A DNA stretch of 23,162 nucleotides, taken from positions 1 through 23,162 of the forward strand of contig DATEOW010000062.1 of assembly GCA_035273665.1 (NCBI GenBank), in the 5' to 3' direction. Numbering within the stretch: the first letter of the stretch is position 1; every line of letters starts with the position of its first letter. Positions 19,564 through 23,162 of this stretch are shown here, piece after piece. The stretch is from DATEEW01 sp035273665. GTDB taxonomy: Bacteria; Pseudomonadota; Gammaproteobacteria; Burkholderiales; SG8-39. Under the pieces are notes generated by a model, which saw only the letters and a list, made by a program, of their open reading frames with translations, made no database searches and was not told the DNA's origin. A program made the translations under genes and the position numbers.

Positions 19564-22387
19564 GATGGGATTAATCCTAACCAAACACTATTTTGCGCCT
19601 GGCGGAATCGGTCGACGCCTCGTTGTCCTGTTCGTGCTCACGGCAACCGTTCCGCTGTCGCTATTGGCCGCGTACACCGTTTCACGCGTTTCGTCCGAAT
19701 TGCGCGCCGTGCGTCAAGCCGAATTAATACAGCTCAGCAAAGCGTATGGTATGAGCCTTATTGGCCGCTTACACAGTGTCGAAAATTTACTTCGGAGAGG
19801 TGCTGGTGCCAACGATCCGAAAAACATTCTGCTGGCGTTCAGATCTCATATTGATGACGAGTTCGCAGGCGTCGCTGTGATCATGGAAGGCAAGGGGATT
19901 GGCGCGTTAGGCGATGCCGCTGAGTTACAGACATTCAATCCACAGCAAGAAGGCCCCGCCGTAATTACCCGACCATCCGGGCATTCGGTTTATTTCGCCA
20001 AACGTGCGGACCCACGCCATGGGGACGTGTGGATCGTTGCAAAACTTCATCCGCACTATCTATGGGGAACGCGGGATGAATTGCCGGGCACAGCAGATGT
20101 CATTGTGGTGAACCAACAAGGTTCGATCTTGTATCAATCTCAAGCTTTCGGCGCAGGCACGGCAGCCCTACTACGCGACCGCCTGAGTGAAGGCGAGCAT
20201 CGCGGCGTGGCATCTAGCGGCGAAGGTGGGCCGAAGCATTCCTATATCGGTTATTGGCAATTGCCTCCCGGTAAGCTCGGCGCTGGAGACTACCTTGTGG
20301 CCGCAGGTCAATCGGCCGCTCACATCGATGCCCCCGTGCAAGCTTTTAATCGTGCATTTTTGCCCATCGCTTTGTTTTCAGCAATCGCCGCGGCGTTGTT
20401 AGCGCTGATGCATATCCGGCGATGGCTCCGTCCCTTGGACGAATTGAAATCGGCAGCGATACGCGCCACCAAAAACGATTTTTCCGGTCAGGTATCCGCG
20501 CAAGGCAGTACTGAATTTTCAGCGCTAGGCACTGCATTCAACGCCATGACAGCACAGATTGGCGATCAACTTTCCACTTTGAACAGTTATGCCGACATCG
20601 ATCGAATCGTTTTAACGACGCTCGATATGTCCGCAGTGGCAGAGAGGGTTCTAGGTGAGGTTTTGTCGAGCACGAGGGCTGCTGCAGCGGCGATGTATCT
20701 CGACTGCGATGAAAGCGAACTTCTCCATCGTTACACGCTATCGTCGGCTCGCCCCCATATGGCACACAAACTTGTCGATCGAATCGGCTTCGAAGGATTT
20801 CAGGCAAAAGCCGAGTGGCTCGACAACATCGCGTACGAGTCAGCAAACGCCTACGCGTGGCCCGGCCGCGAGAGATTTTCTTGTGGTCTCCCGATCGCCA
20901 GCGGCTCGAAGTTTCTCGGCGTCCTGATGCTTAGTCATCCCTCCCCCATCGCTTGGGACGACAAACTGCGGTCAAAAATTGACGGGCTAATTGACCGCGT
21001 CGCCATCGCGCTTGTGGCCGCGCAGCGCGAACGGCTGCTACAGCGACAGGCGCGGTGTGATTCGTTGACCGGCCTACCCAACCGCCGTAGCTTCCTTGAA
21101 CATCTCGATAAATCGGTGCGCAACGCGATGCAGAGCGGCGGCATGGGCAGTCTGCTGTTTCTCGATCTAGACCAATTCAAACGCGCAAATGATGTCCTCG
21201 GGCATCTGGCGGGCGACGCCCTTCTGAAAATGGCCGCCGAGCGCTTGCAGGCAAGCGTTCGGCCCAGCGATTTCCTCGCACGCTTGGGTGGCGACGAGTT
21301 CACCATTGTGTGCAATGACAGCGGTGGAAAGGTCGAGACACTTTGTGCCTCCTTGATTAATCACCTTAGCCAGCCATTCGATATTGAAGGCCGGCTAGTA
21401 TTTATTGGGCTGAGCATCGGCTCGGTACAGATTCCGGCGGATGGCGAAAATGCGCTGGATTTACTCAGGCGCGCCGACACGGCGATGTACCACGCCAAGA
21501 AGGCGGGAGGCCAAAGCCATGCCGCTTTTACGCGGGACATGGAAAAAGAAGTCGAAGACAGTCTCACGCTCGATCATGCGCTGCGTGACGCGTTGGAACA
21601 CGATCGACTATTGCTTCACTACCAAGTGCAAGTGAGTGCAGACGGCGAATCGATCATCGGGGCTGAAGCGCTCGTTCGTTGGGTTCTTCCGGACGGCACG
21701 GTACGCAACCCATTGCAATGGATTCCTTATGCGGAGCAGACGCCCCTTATTCATCGTGTCGGCGCTTGGGTGCTGGCAACCGCGTGCCGCCAAGTCAGGT
21801 TATGGGACGACGCCGGTTTGCACATTGATCGAGTCGCAGTGAACATCACGGCTCGACAAATTGAGCATGAAGGTTTTTATTTCGATGTCATTGGTGCTCT
21901 GGAAGCGGCCGGAGTAGCACCACATAGGCTGGAATTGGAGATCACTGAATCTCAATTGATGAGCAGTCCTGAAGTGGGCATTGCTTTACTCAGGCGGCTG
22001 TCAAAACTCGGCATTGCAATCGCTGTGGATGACTTCGGTACGGGTTACTCCTCATTCGGCCAACTTCGTCATTTGCCGTTGTCTATTTTAAAAGTCGACC
22101 GTAGCCTCGTGTGTGACCTGGATACGAGTGAGGAGGCAAACGCCATTCTTTTGGCGATCATTCAGATGGCGCACGCGCTGCATTTCAAAGTCATTGCCGA
22201 AGGTTGTGAGACACATGCCGAACAGCTCGCGTTGCAAAAACTCGGCTGCGACGCCATTCAGGGATTCCGAATCGGCATGCCCGTGCCGGGTGATCTGTTC
22301 TTCAAGACTTATGCGAACGGGATCCGCAAAGAGGCGGGAGTGGCGCACTTGCTGCTCGTTAGCAGCAAAGATTCTCAAATCGGGTGA
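19553..22387 (+). CDS. Membrane GGDEF-EAL cyclic-di-GMP enzyme
   Basis: A 944-residue protein that may make and/or degrade cyclic di-GMP. From ATG 19553: membrane helix 1 (RLVVLFVLTATVPLSLLAA, about 21-43), a periplasmic sensor region of about 220 residues, helix 2 (FLPIALFSAIAAALLALM, about 267-287), HAMP (285-340), a GAF-like region (about 355-490), GGDEF (about 500-660) and EAL (about 675-935). The GGDEF motif is intact (579-583), with the inhibitory site RPSD five residues before it. EAL is intact (GAEALVRW, from 705; EITESQLM; VDDFGTGYSS; LKVDRS). Both activities are therefore possible. The start overlaps the pseudopilin stop by 11 bp; ATG 19565 is an alternative. It is convergent with tRNA-Ser, 5 bp away. 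Confidence 0.93.
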   Translation: MTIEMGLILTKHYFAPGGIGRRLVVLFVLTATVPLSLLAAYTVSRVSSELRAVRQAELIQLSKAYGMSLIGRLHSVENLLRRGAGANDPKNILLAFRSHIDDEFAGVAVIMEGKGIGALGDAAELQTFNPQQEGPAVITRPSGHSVYFAKRADPRHGDVWIVAKLHPHYLWGTRDELPGTADVIVVNQQGSILYQSQAFGAGTAALLRDRLSEGEHRGVASSGEGGPKHSYIGYWQLPPGKLGAGDYLVAAGQSAAHIDAPVQAFNRAFLPIALFSAIAAALLALMHIRRWLRPLDELKSAAIRATKNDFSGQVSAQGSTEFSALGTAFNAMTAQIGDQLSTLNSYADIDRIVLTTLDMSAVAERVLGEVLSSTRAAAAAMYLDCDESELLHRYTLSSARPHMAHKLVDRIGFEGFQAKAEWLDNIAYESANAYAWPGRERFSCGLPIASGSKFLGVLMLSHPSPIAWDDKLRSKIDGLIDRVAIALVAAQRERLLQRQARCDSLTGLPNRRSFLEHLDKSVRNAMQSGGMGSLLFLDLDQFKRANDVLGHLAGDALLKMAAERLQASVRPSDFLARLGGDEFTIVCNDSGGKVETLCASLINHLSQPFDIEGRLVFIGLSIGSVQIPADGENALDLLRRADTAMYHAKKAGGQSHAAFTRDMEKEVEDSLTLDHALRDALEHDRLLLHYQVQVSADGESIIGAEALVRWVLPDGTVRNPLQWIPYAEQTPLIHRVGAWVLATACRQVRLWDDAGLHIDRVAVNITARQIEHEGFYFDVIGALEAAGVAPHRLELEITESQLMSSPEVGIALLRRLSKLGIAIAVDDFGTGYSSFGQLRHLPLSILKVDRSLVCDLDTSEEANAILLAIIQMAHALHFKVIAEGCETHAEQLALQKLGCDAIQGFRIGMPVPGDLFFKTYANGIRKEAGVAHLLLVSSKDSQIG

Positions 22388-22392
22388 GCGCA

Positions 22393-22482
22393 TGGCGGAG
22401 AGGGAGGGATTCGAACCCTCGATAGGGTTGCCCCTATTCCAGTTTTCGAGACTGGCGCGTTCAACCGCTCCGCCACCTCTCC
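22393..22482 (-). tRNA. tRNA-Ser(CGA)
   Basis: A 90-nt class II tRNA on the minus strand. The acceptor stem GGAGAGG pairs with CCTCTCC, then discriminator G and an encoded CCA. The D arm contains GCGGTTGAACGC. The anticodon arm is CCAGT-CTCGAAA-ACTGG, giving anticodon CGA for serine codon UCG. The long variable arm (AATAGGGGCAACCCTATC) is typical of tRNA-Ser, and the T loop is GTTCGAATC. It lies downstream of serS on the same strand. All structural elements are intact. Confidence 0.97.
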
Positions 22483-22510
22483 GTCTCGGGTACTTCAAAA
22501 ACTACAATCG

Positions 22511-22631
22511 CTATTCCAGTTTTGCCTCCGGCCGCGCTTCGCGCTTAACTTGGCTGAAGCCAAGTTAGCCTACGCCCCCGATGCCAGTAACCGCACTGGA
22601 CATCGGCGAGACTGGCGCGTTCAACCGCTCC
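22511..22631 (-). pseudogene. Partial tRNA-Ser copy interrupted at the anticodon
   Basis: Two blocks repeat the adjacent tRNA-Ser exactly. 22607-22631 (25 nt) equals 22447-22471, covering the D arm and 5' half of the anticodon arm. 22511-22523 (13 nt) equals 22434-22446, covering the 3' half of the anticodon arm and the start of the variable arm. In the intact tRNA the blocks are contiguous; here they are split by 83 bp (22524-22606). The acceptor, T arm and most of the variable arm are missing, so it cannot give a functional tRNA. Confidence 0.8.
22524..22606 (-). repeat. REP-like palindromic insertion inside the tRNA-Ser copy
   Basis: The 83 bp separating the two tRNA-Ser blocks hold three successive hairpins: GCGC-TTC-GCGC (22534-22544); a perfect 9-bp stem TAACTTGGC/GCCAAGTTA with a 4-base loop (22546-22567); and CCGATG-CCAGT/ACTGG-A-CATCGG (22578-22606), ending exactly at the insertion boundary. 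On the minus strand GTAG (22573-22570) precedes the 9-bp palindrome by two bases, the arrangement of REP (repetitive extragenic palindrome) elements mobilised by RAYT transposases. No second copy occurs in this window, so the repeat family is inferred. Confidence 0.5.
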
Positions 22632-22685
22632 AAACCGATTTCCCTTTGGGAAGGCGCGCATTCTAGCATCGCGCCCTCGGGCCAT

Positions 22686-23162
22686 CTACCGAATAACCTC
22701 GATGCCGCCCATGTAAGACTTCAACACATCGGGAACGGCGATGCTGCCGTCCGCTTGCTGGTAGTTTTCCATCACCGCGATCAGCGTTCGCCCGACCGCA
22801 AGGCCCGAGCCATTGAGCGTATGTACGATTTCCGGCTTGTTCTTGTCATTACGAAAGCGCGCTTGCATGCGACGCGCTTGGAAAGCTTCAAAATTCGAGC
22901 AGGAGGAAATCTCTCGATACGCTTGCTGGCCGGGTAACCATACCTCCAAGTCGTAAGTTTTTGCGGACCCTGCGCCCATGTCACCGGTGCATAACAGCAT
23001 GACGCGATAAGGCAGGTCGAGGCGTTTTAAAATCGCCTCGGCATGTGCGGTCAACTGTTCGTGTGCTTCGTAGGATTGGTCCGGATGCACGATCTGCACG
23101 ATTTCGACCTTGTCGAATTGATGCTGACGAATGAGACCTTTGGTGTCCTTGCCATAAGACCC
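22686..23162 (-). CDS. serS: Seryl-tRNA synthetase, C-terminal part (cut by window edge)
   Basis: The last 158 codons of serS, the class II aminoacyl-tRNA synthetase that charges tRNA-Ser (and tRNA-Sec where present). The window edge cuts the 5' part; the frame is open to 23162. Visible catalytic-domain pieces are motif 2 (KGLIRQHQFDKVEIVQIVHP), CTGDMGAGSAKTYDLEVWLP (serine and adenylate site), YREISSCSNFEAFQARRM, and motif 3 with the invariant Arg (LNGSGLAVGRTLIAVMENYQ). The C-terminus VPDVLKSYMGGIEVIR is the usual end for bacterial SerRS, and the stop is at 22686. The tRNA-Ser(CGA) gene, a substrate of this enzyme, lies about 200 bp downstream on the same strand. Confidence 0.96.
   Translation of the reverse strand, partial: GSYGKDTKGLIRQHQFDKVEIVQIVHPDQSYEAHEQLTAHAEAILKRLDLPYRVMLLCTGDMGAGSAKTYDLEVWLPGQQAYREISSCSNFEAFQARRMQARFRNDKNKPEIVHTLNGSGLAVGRTLIAVMENYQQADGSIAVPDVLKSYMGGIEVIR

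Noticed and set aside
22524..22606. Group I intron in the tRNA anticodon loop
   Set aside because: Position fits, but 83 bp is far too short for a group I intron core and the 3' part of the tRNA is missing, so splicing could not restore a tRNA.
22607..22631. 25-bp tRNA repeat as an integrase attachment site flanking a genomic island
   Set aside because: The two copies are only about 135 bp apart with no integrase or cargo between them, and the duplicated part is the 5' half rather than the 3' end usually rebuilt by integration.

Overview
The window looks like a chromosomal segment from a free-living gamma- or betaproteobacterium. The lineage is inferred from gene families (FbpABC-type iron transport, TonB, entericidin, CsbD, DUF1328 and DUF883 stress proteins, a GspG-like pseudopilin, GGDEF-EAL signalling, serS next to tRNA-Ser) and moderately high GC; no species call is possible. 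No phage, insertion sequence or CRISPR array was seen.

Layout. (1) 1-1176: a secretin-N-domain exported protein cut by the left edge (-), divergent from an NlpC/P60 lipoprotein (+). (2) 1143-5702: an iron block. A DUF2325 gene and a small unknown gene (-) diverge from a ferric-iron binding protein (+) across Fur-box-like DNA. The permease (-) and ATPase (+) of the same transporter follow, each in its own transcription unit. (3) 5699-10391: five tightly packed minus-strand genes, in transcription order DUF883 protein, ferritin-like protein, DUF72 protein, glutamine-dependent NAD synthetase, TonB-like protein. (4) 10621-12597: an envelope/osmotic-stress island of very small genes: Ser/Thr-rich lipoprotein, two DUF1328 membrane proteins, a periplasmic protein with three C-x10-C repeats, CsbD and an entericidin, with three clear intrinsic terminators. 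Several of these genes are under 70 codons. (5) 12674-18817: a NarL/UvrY-type response regulator, a cytoplasmic multi-PAS histidine kinase, an HMA-fold protein lacking one metal cysteine, an unknown 109-residue protein, and a PAS-PAS-kinase-receiver hybrid. (6) 18818-22387: a GspG-like pseudopilin overlapping a membrane GGDEF-EAL protein. (7) 22393-23162: tRNA-Ser(CGA), a split partial copy of that tRNA interrupted by an 83-bp REP-like palindromic insertion, and the 3' end of serS.

How it fits together (inference). Iron is one theme: Fur-type sites, periplasmic Fe(III) capture, ATP-driven import, ferritin-like storage and TonB energy transduction. Envelope stress and signalling is the other: the small stress genes sit directly downstream of a kinase/response-regulator pair, and a second hybrid kinase is divergent from the pseudopilin/c-di-GMP operon. 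The least ordinary points are the interrupted tRNA-Ser copy, the iron/NAD/TonB operon, and the triple C-x10-C periplasmic protein.
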